A stretch of DNA of 64,000 nucleotides from Opitutales bacterium (GTDB lineage Bacteria > Verrucomicrobiota > Verrucomicrobiia > Opitutales > Oceanipulchritudinaceae), in the NCBI GenBank assembly GCA_016932335.1, contig JAFGCZ010000008.1, positions 118,570 to 182,569 of the forward strand, in the 5' to 3' direction. Shown here one piece after another: positions 16,860-24,757 of this stretch. Numbering within the stretch: position 1 is the first letter of the stretch; every line of letters starts with the position of its first letter. The translations under genes were made by a program, and so were the position numbers. The notes beneath the pieces were generated by a model that was given only the letters and a program-made list of their open reading frames with translations, was not told the origin of the DNA and did no database searches.

Positions 16860-18965
16860 TCATGATTGTTTTTGAATTGCTTCATTCAACAAAATTTCGT
16901 CATAGAGCCACTCAAACCAAATCCCTTCATTGTTATACTTGAAGGGAATTTTTACATGTGAATATACAAGCTTTTTGGCTTCTTCTAAAACGTTTCTGGC
17001 CTTTTCTGTTTCTCCCAATTCCCATAAGGACATGCTCAAGATACATTTTGCATAGGCGACCCTGGAAAGCGAATCATCCTTAAATAGCAAAGATCTCTTA
17101 GACCAAAACCTAGCTTTTATATAATCACCATCACGATAACACCAGACCCCTATTGCAGCACAACGCCATGATTCCAACCAATCACTTGGCCCGGTATCAA
17201 TTTTCAACATAGAATATTCAGCTAATTCGACGATTGGTTTCAATCTTGAATGAACTTCATTTTCACTAGGAATAAAGGTACATAATTTTAATATCTGCTC
17301 TGCGGCAACAGGATTTCTCGTTTTTTCCAGCTTTCCTACAATATCATCACAAAAGGAATAATACGTTTCAAAATTTTTTACCTTAACCAATGTAGCACCG
17401 ATTGAAACCAAATCACGCGTAGAATTATCGCTGGTATCATTTTCATCAAAGCGATACACTTTTGATAATTCCATAACCCTCTTTGAAGAAGTCTCCCAGT
17501 CACCGTTCATTCCGCTCCATATTTTAAGGGTCTTAAATACATTTGTTGCCTCCAATGAAGGTTCTGATAGAGGAGAAGACATCTTATCGATCTCCATATT
17601 AGCCTCTTTATACTTATCCTGATAAATAAGGATAGCTGCTTTGGCTATATGCTCTCTCTCTTCAGCTTTTAGGCGTAGTGCCAACTGATTTTGTTCCGCT
17701 TCTTTCGCACGAAAATATAGAACAGTAGAAATAGAAAGTCCCGCAATCAAACTGCTCAGAGCAAAGAAAAAGGTAAAAGAAAGCAGCTTGTTGCGCCTCA
17801 TCCACTTTTTCGAATTATATAGAACTGACGGTGGATGCGCATTGATAGCATATCCACTCAGGAACCGATGTATATCATCGCCAAGCTCCATTGCAGATCT
17901 ATATCGTAAATCAGCATCCTTTGCCATAGCTCGATTGATAATCCAGTCCAGCTCTCGACTTGCTCTTGTAATTACACCACCGAAAACTCGTTCAATAAGG
18001 GCTGATGGTAATGGAGGCTTTTCTTCAAGAATGCGTAATCTCATCGCATCAACACCTAAATTCAACAGCTCTTGATTGTTGAAGGGAGGATGCCCAGTTA
18101 AAAGCTCATACAAGAGCACTCCTATACTATAAACATCACTTTTTGTCCCCATCATTTTTCCGCAAATCTGCTCAGGAGACATATAAGAAGGGGTTCCAAT
18201 CAACTGATTGGGGTATAAGGATACAACATCTTTCTCAAACGTGGAATCAATTAATTTAGCAATCCCGAAATCTATAATTTTTAAGCCAAGTTTTCCATCT
18301 ACATCACTTACCAATATATTTGATGGTTTCAGATCTCTGTGAATTACGCCTTTATCATGTGCGTACTGAACCGCAATGCAAACCTGCCGTACCAACTCTA
18401 AACGTGATTTAAGATCAATACTCTTGCTGGCACAGTACTTTGTAATGCTAATCCCTCGCACAAGCTCCATTACAAAATAAGGCTGCCCTGAGGGAGTTAT
18501 ACCTGCGTCGTACAAACTTGCAACATGCGGATTGTTTATCTGTACCAGAATTTGAGATTCAACTTCAAAACGACGAAGAATAGTCTGACTGTCAGTCCCT
18601 TTTTTAAGAATTTTAATAGCAACGTTTCTTTTAATGGGATGTGTTTGTTTTGCTTCAAAAACAACACCAAACGCACCCTCACCAAGTTTTCGAATCAAGA
18701 TATACTCATCAATTCTGTCTCCAATTGTGATATTTGAAGATAATTCACAAACCACCGAATCTGCAATTTCCCTAGGTAACTCCAAATTGTCTGAATAGAC
18801 ACTGAATAATTCATCTGCCTTTTCCAAGTCGGTGATCATAGAGGTCACCTTTTCCATTAAAACTTGATCATCTCCGCACGAAATAGAGAGAAATTTCTCT
18901 CTCTGGCTCAAATCACTATATTCCAATGCCTCCCAAAAGATAGATTCTGCCTTATCAAAATCCAT
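16860..18965 (-). CDS. Membrane-anchored Ser/Thr protein kinase (Pkn/Hanks type) with helical-repeat domain
   Basis: A 701-residue Hanks-type kinase. The N-terminal about 80 residues form a helical extension. The kinase domain then shows the glycine loop LGEGAFGVVFEA, the VAIKILKKG lysine, catalytic-loop HRDLKPSN, magnesium-binding DFG (IIDFGIAK) and the activation segment GTPSYMSPEQICG. One transmembrane segment follows (LLSFTFFFALSSLIAGLSI, about residues 392-412). The rest is a TPR-like helical domain, probably periplasmic. It follows the ECF sigma gene with an 11-base overlap, the usual Planctomycetes/Verrucomicrobia arrangement in which the kinase is thought to control the sigma factor. 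The target is unknown. Confidence 0.92.
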   Translation of the reverse strand: MDFDKAESIFWEALEYSDLSQREKFLSISCGDDQVLMEKVTSMITDLEKADELFSVYSDNLELPREIADSVVCELSSNITIGDRIDEYILIRKLGEGAFGVVFEAKQTHPIKRNVAIKILKKGTDSQTILRRFEVESQILVQINNPHVASLYDAGITPSGQPYFVMELVRGISITKYCASKSIDLKSRLELVRQVCIAVQYAHDKGVIHRDLKPSNILVSDVDGKLGLKIIDFGIAKLIDSTFEKDVVSLYPNQLIGTPSYMSPEQICGKMMGTKSDVYSIGVLLYELLTGHPPFNNQELLNLGVDAMRLRILEEKPPLPSALIERVFGGVITRASRELDWIINRAMAKDADLRYRSAMELGDDIHRFLSGYAINAHPPSVLYNSKKWMRRNKLLSFTFFFALSSLIAGLSISTVLYFRAKEAEQNQLALRLKAEEREHIAKAAILIYQDKYKEANMEIDKMSSPLSEPSLEATNVFKTLKIWSGMNGDWETSSKRVMELSKVYRFDENDTSDNSTRDLVSIGATLVKVKNFETYYSFCDDIVGKLEKTRNPVAAEQILKLCTFIPSENEVHSRLKPIVELAEYSMLKIDTGPSDWLESWRCAAIGVWCYRDGDYIKARFWSKRSLLFKDDSLSRVAYAKCILSMSLWELGETEKARNVLEEAKKLVYSHVKIPFKYNNEGIWFEWLYDEILLNEAIQKQS

Positions 18966-19527
18966 GATTCGTTTTTATTTCAGCTCTTAACCAACGATAA
19001 AGCCAGACCTTTGCCGATGCCCAGTAGCGCTCCACCGTACGTTCCGTAACCCCGAGTTCATCAGCAATTTCCAAATTCGTCAATCCGACATAGAATTTTG
19101 CAAGAACTACTTGGGTATGAACAGGATTTGTTGTCTCCAACTGAGTAAGCCCCTCATCGATAAGTAAAGTAAGCTCATCAGAAAAGGGTACCTTGATTTT
19201 GTCTAATATGAAGGGGTCTAGCCGCTGTAATTCTCCTCCATGTCGCTTTCTGGATCTCTTTCTCGCATTATCAATAAGCATGTTTCGCATTGTTTTGGAC
19301 GCAGCAGCTAAGAAATGCTGCCTATCATTCCACTCTTTGCGTGCATGATTAAGTTTCAACCATGCTTCATGGGCGAGAATAGTAGCTTGCAATGTTTGTC
19401 CATCCGGCTGCCCGATCATTCTTTGTTCAGCGATACGTTTTAGCTCTCTATAGAGGCTACCAACAGAATCACCGTCACTCAAAGAGCTGGAATCTCTATG
19501 TTTTTCTATATCAAGACTTAGGGGCAT
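18955..19527 (-). CDS. ECF-type RNA polymerase sigma factor (TIGR02999-like)
   Basis: A 190-residue sigma factor of the extracytoplasmic-function class found beside Ser/Thr kinases in Planctomycetes and Verrucomicrobiota. Region 2 is ELKRIAEQRMIGQ, then LQATILAHEAWLKL and the AASKTMRNMLIDNARKR segment. Region 4 is a helix-turn-helix (LTNLEIADELGVTERTVERY) that would read the -35 element. Its last 11 bases overlap the kinase start, implying translational coupling. It lies between the hydrolase operon and the LacI/TonB genes, so it might direct part of this locus, but nothing in the sequence proves a target. Confidence 0.9.
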   Translation of the reverse strand: MPLSLDIEKHRDSSSLSDGDSVGSLYRELKRIAEQRMIGQPDGQTLQATILAHEAWLKLNHARKEWNDRQHFLAAASKTMRNMLIDNARKRSRKRHGGELQRLDPFILDKIKVPFSDELTLLIDEGLTQLETTNPVHTQVVLAKFYVGLTNLEIADELGVTERTVERYWASAKVWLYRWLRAEIKTNHGF

Positions 19528-19613
19528 TATGTAGACATCTCTCGATTTTAGAAAACTAAGGACAGTTAAGGCACAAAAAATAATAAATATACCTTTATCG
19601 GTTTTTTTACAAA

Positions 19614-19712
19614 ATGAAAGTCGGCTTGAAAAGGAAATTGTCGTTAGAGCCTACGGAAATAGACCCCGAAGACCGTGCCCGAGAATATAATCAAAATTCT
19701 AGGAAAAACTAA
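19614..19712 (+). CDS. Possible 32-residue small protein upstream of lacI-type gene
   Basis: A short frame (MKVGLKRKLSLEPTEIDPED, then an Arg/Asn-rich end) lies between the divergent ECF and LacI genes. It has a basic N-terminus and acidic middle. No Shine-Dalgarno sequence or homology can be pointed to. It could equally be leader sequence of the LacI-type gene. Confidence 0.2.
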   Translation: MKVGLKRKLSLEPTEIDPEDRAREYNQNSRKN

Positions 19713-19737
19713 CCAAACAAACTGAAATTCCAAAGCC

Positions 19738-20763
19738 ATGAGACAACAGCGTGTTACCCTTGCTCAAATTGCGGAAAAATCTGGAAAACATATTACAACC
19801 GTATCTATGGCGCTAAGGAATAGCAAAAGACTTTCCCAAGACACCAGAGAAACGATTCAGCATTTGGCTAAAGAGATGGGATATAAACCTGACCCACACT
19901 TAAAAGCCTTAGTTTCATATAGAAACAAATCACAAAAAAACTATCCAACAATTGCCTATGTAACCAACTGGAATACCCGATGGGGATGGCAAGAAACATA
20001 TGCACATCCTGAATTCTTCATCGGAGCGCAAAAAGCAGCAGAAGATCTAGGTTTTAAAATCGAACATTTTTGGTTACGAGAACCTGGATTAACCCACAAC
20101 CGTCTTAGCTCCATTTTTAAAACTCGGGCCATTGAAGGAGTTATCGTCGCCTCACATGTTAGGGAGATAGATGAGAGGCTTAAGCTTGAATGGGATGATT
20201 TCAGTGCCGTTAAGATTGATTACTTTCCACATACCCCCCGTCTCCATGTAATTACAAATAATCAAATACAGATAAGTAGATTAGCCATGCAGGAAGTATT
20301 AAAGGCCGGCTATACACGTATTGGGTATGTAATCGATCAGGGTTGGGATATCACTGTAGATAACCTATACATTGCTGGATTCATTTGGGAGCAACAAAAA
20401 TTACCGATTGAAGATCGTATTCATCCCTACTTAATCCCAAATAAAGAGCCGCTGCATGACTGGATTAAGAGGACAAACCCACAGGTTATTATTGGCGAAA
20501 AAAACAGCGTCTTTCCAGCTTTAGAAAAACTGAATCTAAAAGTGCCTGATGATATCAGCTTTGTCGATATCTTCAATTTGGACACATCAGGCACTATCGC
20601 CGGGATAACACAGAATCATATTCGCGTAGGTGAGTTAGCAGTAGAAATTCTCTCTTCTCAAATTCAATATAACGTTAAAGGAATTCCTAAGATACCTACA
20701 ACAACACATGTAGATGGAGTATGGGTTCCAGGAAAATCATTGCCGATTATAAAACAGAACTAA
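19738..20763 (+). CDS. LacI-family transcriptional regulator
   Basis: A 341-residue sugar-responsive regulator. The N-terminal LacI helix-turn-helix is VTLAQIAEKSGKHITTVSMA with hinge helix LAKEMGYKPDPHLKALVSY, and the remaining about 270 residues form the periplasmic-binding-protein-like sensor (FFIGAQKAAEDLGFK, RIGYVID, PDDISFVDIFN). It is transcribed towards the TonB receptor gene, with a shared terminator between them. It probably senses an oligosaccharide or sugar released by the neighbouring hydrolases and controls the locus. No single operator motif shared by the three transcription units was found by eye. Confidence 0.92.
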   Translation: MRQQRVTLAQIAEKSGKHITTVSMALRNSKRLSQDTRETIQHLAKEMGYKPDPHLKALVSYRNKSQKNYPTIAYVTNWNTRWGWQETYAHPEFFIGAQKAAEDLGFKIEHFWLREPGLTHNRLSSIFKTRAIEGVIVASHVREIDERLKLEWDDFSAVKIDYFPHTPRLHVITNNQIQISRLAMQEVLKAGYTRIGYVIDQGWDITVDNLYIAGFIWEQQKLPIEDRIHPYLIPNKEPLHDWIKRTNPQVIIGEKNSVFPALEKLNLKVPDDISFVDIFNLDTSGTIAGITQNHIRVGELAVEILSSQIQYNVKGIPKIPTTTHVDGVWVPGKSLPIIKQN

Positions 20764-20793
20764 CACCATCTACTAAATTAAGGTTTAAGAGAA

Positions 20794-20821
20794 AACTGGC
20801 ACCCTGATTAGGGTGCCAGTT
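20794..20821. terminator. Bidirectional terminator between lacI-type and TonB-receptor genes
   Basis: A 12-bp perfect stem (AACTGGCACCCT / AGGGTGCCAGTT) with GATT loop lies between two convergent genes. It is flanked by TTATTT on the forward side and TTTCTCTT on the reverse side, so it can serve both. Confidence 0.85.
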
Positions 20822-20893
20822 TATTTACCGTTGTATGTAACAAATATCTACGAAAACAAATAATCTATATTGTAATTGCAAAACCTACTTAGC

Positions 20894-23800
20894 TTAGAAG
20901 TCAACATTCAGACTTAACTGGAACGTACGGTCCGGTGGGATTCTATATGTGGCAATACTTCCATCAGGTTGAGTATTTAATGGTATTAGCTCGTCATCCG
21001 CAAATATATTCTGAACATTCAAACGAACATTCCAGTATTTGTCCCACATAGTCCAGCTATAGCCAATCCAAGCATCAACGAATTTTTCGGTTGGGCCATA
21101 GTAAGGATTTTGCGCATCACGAGTCAGCTTACCATCTTCACCATAGAAGTATGGATAGCCAATTGCAGATTTGTCTCTCCAACGATAGGCACAGCCAATG
21201 TTCGTTCCCTTCAACCAACCATCGCGGAAATCATAGTTATTAACTATATTGAAGGCCCACTTCCGGATGTCCGGCTGGGTTTGCCCATCCAGCAATTCAG
21301 CCAAGGAGTACTCCAGACGGAATCGATTCCATTTATCTCTAGCATGAGAAGGCCAATATGGGAGGTCTCCGGCAGGTCCGGCCATGTATTCATCAACAGT
21401 TGCAACCCAGTCCTTTAAAGCATCGCCGCCGACATTACTGCGTACAGCTTCTGTTTTTGAAACAGTAATTCGGATACGCCAGTTATCCAATGGAAGGGCG
21501 GACAACTCTGCTTCGTAGCCCCTGGAAACAACATCTTGAGTATACTTGAGGGAAGAATTCACACCCCATGTTTGGTGAGATGGATTTCCATTCTCAGGCA
21601 GAGATTGGGTGATTTTTTCCATCTCAAAGGCTTGGAACAACCTTGGGTCTGTATCTCTAATAAGATTCCACCAAGCGTCCAAGATGGCAGCTTCTTCTTC
21701 ATCGGTATACTCAACCATATTTGCATTGGAAACCGACCATGGATTACCATCATTCTCATCGAGAATAGCCTGTACTTCCTCATCAGTCATTGAATGGTCA
21801 ATTGTGTAATAATTACCATCCATATTATATTGATACTTAATAGCACCATTAGTCGCTGTTTCATAGAACTGAGCGGCTTCCCAAGTACCACCAAGGATAT
21901 CTGCATTTGCATTTTGTACAGAGCACTCATATTTACCAACGCGCAACGAGAGTCTATTATCCTTGGTTGCAAGAAGAATACTCGTATCTTTCGTGTGTCC
22001 CTGAGGCATAGGAATCGCTCTATTATAGATATCTGTACGCCCTGCGATAGGTTGGAAGTTTTCAGACTCATTGTAAAACACACTCATCTGGAAAGGCAGC
22101 CAATTCATGTACTTCAATTTGTCTACGTGGACTGCGATACTATAACTATTAGATTGGCCTTCAACAGATTCTGCTTCGCTTAACTCAGGAAGAACAAATG
22201 ACTCCGCATAGTAGCTTCTGAATCCAAGTTCTTTTCCATTCTCAGCTAATGTTTTGGGGGCTGATGTATTTACACTCTTTTCCTTATCTTTTCGCCATCC
22301 ATACATAGCGACAACAGTTTCGTCAAAGAACTTACCCTGCCAAACCAAAGACTGAGATGACACTTTCTCCATGCTTCTGTTACCACTCATCAGGCGCTCT
22401 AAATAGCCACCCTCTTCTAAGGTATCAATAACTGGCAGGTCCGTATCGGTCCATCCAACGTAGTTATCAGGATTTTCTGATTGGGTTAATTCTTCTCCCT
22501 TAGGTGAAATCCAAACGGCAGCTGGATCCACGCCTGCGGCATCCCACTTTACATCAAAGTGACGGTAAGTGCCTGAAGTAGGCATCTGTATAGCCCCAAG
22601 ACCAGGGATATGAGATCCTGCAGCACTTGTTTGATCCAGAAGAGAACCACCTAAATAACGTATCGTCTGAATCTGACCATTCCAAGCTTCTTGTGAAACA
22701 GTATCACCTTTATCAATGGCTTCAGGATTTTGATAGTCTAAGAAACTAGCCGGATATGCATATCTTGAAAAAGTATAGTTCTCATTCCAGTGGCGTTCTT
22801 TAGATATGGCTCCATTGAAAATATGCCTTCCCAAGCTCTTCCAAAGCCACGACATGGAACCATTATCCAAATTGCGGAAATCATATTCTGCAAATGCTGA
22901 TGCACGGTATGCTTCTCTTGTATTACTATAGCGATTCTCCTGATAGGTGGAACTGCTGTATACGTAAGGACGGCCTAGATTGGGATTAGGAGTTCCATCA
23001 ATAAGGTTCTCATTAAAATCAATTGAGATGGTAGAGGACCATCCGAGAGGGCTTGATGAACCACCGTCTTGTGTTTGCTTAAAAGCTGAAAGCTCATAAC
23101 CAATTTGATTATTCAAGAAAGTGTGGCGAATCGTTCCTGTTACAGTATCAAAATCAGAAAACTCTCGCTTATTCGGTCCATCAATGAGTTTGTTATAGAA
23201 ATCAAAGATCGTAGGATCGGTAATTGAGCGTTCTTTATAACTTCCTGATTCACTGTAGATCAATCCAGCTTCAGTAGCATAGCCGTTATAATCTCTAAAC
23301 GCAGAGAAATTCATATTTGCTACGCCATTTATTGAATTATCTCTTTCTCCGTCAGACCCCATACCCCAATATTGCCAACTTCCAATTTGAGGTTGCATTA
23401 TAACTTGATTTTGCAATGAACTATTCTCATCTGCAAAAACAATCAATGGGCTGGGGCTACCTAAAGAAACGATAGATCCAGTATAATTTGGATTCTCATA
23501 CTCGTCGCCTATAGTCGTATTGTTCTCATAGTCCCAATCTCTGATCTTTTCCTGAGCGATGCCAGTTCCATAATAACTGGTAGTATCCCATGCAGCTTTA
23601 AGATCTAAAGGCTGGCCATTGAGACCGCCTTCGCTCAAAGGAGCCCAAAATTGGCTCAACTTATCTGTTGGAGGGGTCCATCGAGGACGATTTGAGTGGG
23701 ATTGACCGGTTTCACCTTTGATATCAACTCTAAAAGAGGATGAATCAGTCCGGAGCCAACGTGGTTCATAACGCAAAGCACCATAAAAGCGATCTTGGTT

Positions 23801-24529
23801 ATCATAGGCAGGTTTTTGGCGATAGTTTCGTTTTTCATTAAGAAACGCACCCATGACAGCCAATTCATCCTTCAAGATTACCTTGTTATAGCGACCGGAT
23901 AGACGTTTGCTATCATAGGATTTGTATTGAAGCTCTACATGGCCTTTATCTTCTCCAAATTGAGCTGAACGCAAACTACCATTGATGATACCAGCCGGAC
24001 TACCTAAGCCAAACAAAATGGCATTAGGACCACGTTGCATATCCACACGGTCGATAGCATAACCATCCCAATTTACATCTGAGAGGAAGTAATCGAGCGT
24101 ATTATCAGCATTAGCCAAGCCACGAACTCGAGTCGAAGAAGAAGCACTTCCAAAATTGTTCTTCACTAACGAGCCACCGCCGTAGTTTGGTACGCTAACG
24201 CTTCGTTCACCACCGACTTCAGCACCAGCCATGTAAACCATGAGTGATTCATTGTCGACGGCATTGACATCTTTCATAAATTCTTCTGTAGCAACAGCAA
24301 TAGAAGAACCGATATCCTTCATAGAGGTTCTCAAACGAGTACCTGAGAGAGTTTCTGTCGCAAGATAACCCACATCAGAAGATGACTCTACGGTAAATGG
24401 AGACAATATATAAACATTGTCCTCCGTTTCCTTTGTTTCATTATCCTGCGCATGAAGCTGAGCAGAAGTGATTAAAACAGAAAGGCTTGCGAGGGGGGGG
24501 TAAAAAGCCTTTTTCAAAACTAGTTTCAT
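20894..24529 (-). CDS. TonB-dependent outer-membrane receptor (1211 aa)
   Basis: A very large TonB-dependent receptor that imports a substrate, probably an oligosaccharide, across the outer membrane. The signal peptide (VLITSAQLHAQ) ends at about residue 28 and is followed by the motif VYILSPFTVESSSDVGYLA, which looks like the TonB-interacting region of Opitutia receptors. The plug domain (TLSGTRLRTSMKDIGSSIAV, then VDMQRGPNAILFGLGSPAG) spans about residues 60-210. A barrel ending LSLNVDF with terminal Phe completes it. There is no SusC-type carboxypeptidase-like domain and no SusD neighbour. Between LacI and the GH95 gene, on the same strand as GH95. A C8 tract lies in codons 10-13 of the signal peptide. 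Confidence 0.92.
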   Translation of the reverse strand: MKLVLKKAFYPPLASLSVLITSAQLHAQDNETKETEDNVYILSPFTVESSSDVGYLATETLSGTRLRTSMKDIGSSIAVATEEFMKDVNAVDNESLMVYMAGAEVGGERSVSVPNYGGGSLVKNNFGSASSSTRVRGLANADNTLDYFLSDVNWDGYAIDRVDMQRGPNAILFGLGSPAGIINGSLRSAQFGEDKGHVELQYKSYDSKRLSGRYNKVILKDELAVMGAFLNEKRNYRQKPAYDNQDRFYGALRYEPRWLRTDSSSFRVDIKGETGQSHSNRPRWTPPTDKLSQFWAPLSEGGLNGQPLDLKAAWDTTSYYGTGIAQEKIRDWDYENNTTIGDEYENPNYTGSIVSLGSPSPLIVFADENSSLQNQVIMQPQIGSWQYWGMGSDGERDNSINGVANMNFSAFRDYNGYATEAGLIYSESGSYKERSITDPTIFDFYNKLIDGPNKREFSDFDTVTGTIRHTFLNNQIGYELSAFKQTQDGGSSSPLGWSSTISIDFNENLIDGTPNPNLGRPYVYSSSTYQENRYSNTREAYRASAFAEYDFRNLDNGSMSWLWKSLGRHIFNGAISKERHWNENYTFSRYAYPASFLDYQNPEAIDKGDTVSQEAWNGQIQTIRYLGGSLLDQTSAAGSHIPGLGAIQMPTSGTYRHFDVKWDAAGVDPAAVWISPKGEELTQSENPDNYVGWTDTDLPVIDTLEEGGYLERLMSGNRSMEKVSSQSLVWQGKFFDETVVAMYGWRKDKEKSVNTSAPKTLAENGKELGFRSYYAESFVLPELSEAESVEGQSNSYSIAVHVDKLKYMNWLPFQMSVFYNESENFQPIAGRTDIYNRAIPMPQGHTKDTSILLATKDNRLSLRVGKYECSVQNANADILGGTWEAAQFYETATNGAIKYQYNMDGNYYTIDHSMTDEEVQAILDENDGNPWSVSNANMVEYTDEEEAAILDAWWNLIRDTDPRLFQAFEMEKITQSLPENGNPSHQTWGVNSSLKYTQDVVSRGYEAELSALPLDNWRIRITVSKTEAVRSNVGGDALKDWVATVDEYMAGPAGDLPYWPSHARDKWNRFRLEYSLAELLDGQTQPDIRKWAFNIVNNYDFRDGWLKGTNIGCAYRWRDKSAIGYPYFYGEDGKLTRDAQNPYYGPTEKFVDAWIGYSWTMWDKYWNVRLNVQNIFADDELIPLNTQPDGSIATYRIPPDRTFQLSLNVDF
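24493..24500 (-). repeat. Homopolymer C8 tract in the signal-peptide codons of the TonB receptor
   Basis: Eight consecutive G on the forward strand, that is C8 in the coding strand, span codons for Tyr-Pro-Pro-Leu near residue 11. Loss or gain of one base would frameshift the receptor right after its start, a layout used by phase-variable surface genes. Confidence 0.8.
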
Positions 24530-24583
24530 AACATATAAGTTTATTGGTTAACAACAGAAGCGGGGTAAAAATTTCTGATTATG

Positions 24584-24603
24584 AAACCTTCCAGAAAAGG
24601 TTT
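24584..24603. promoter_or_regulatory. Dyad upstream of the TonB-receptor gene
   Basis: AAACCTT-CCAGAA-AAGGTTT, perfect 7-bp arms, centred about 64 bases upstream of the receptor start on the reverse strand. It is a candidate operator or 5'-leader hairpin. The rest of the 211-base upstream region shows nothing else definite. Confidence 0.35.
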
Positions 24604-24736
24604 GTCATAGTCGAAAATCCTCACCGGGCAGCTGAGTATTATAATTATAATAACTCACTAATAATGCCTACCCAAAGACGGTCATACCTATAGAATGACT
24701 AAACGCTTATGGATTCCTATTGAAACGGAGAAAGGA

Positions 24737-24757
24737 AATGCTACCAGTGGTAGCATT
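24737..24757 (-). terminator. Hairpin overlapping the GH95 stop codon
   Basis: AATGCTACC-AGT-GGTAGCATT, perfect 9-bp arms, includes the last codons and TAG stop of the GH95 gene. On the reverse strand a pyrimidine-rich TTTCCTTTCTCC follows, not a clean T-tract. It may attenuate transcription into the TonB gene 211 bases further on or protect the 3' end. Confidence 0.4.

Noticed and set aside
16757..16942. 61-codon forward frame between the GH31 and kinase genes
   Set aside because: Overlaps the 3' end of the convergent kinase gene, has no start signal and no recognised motif.
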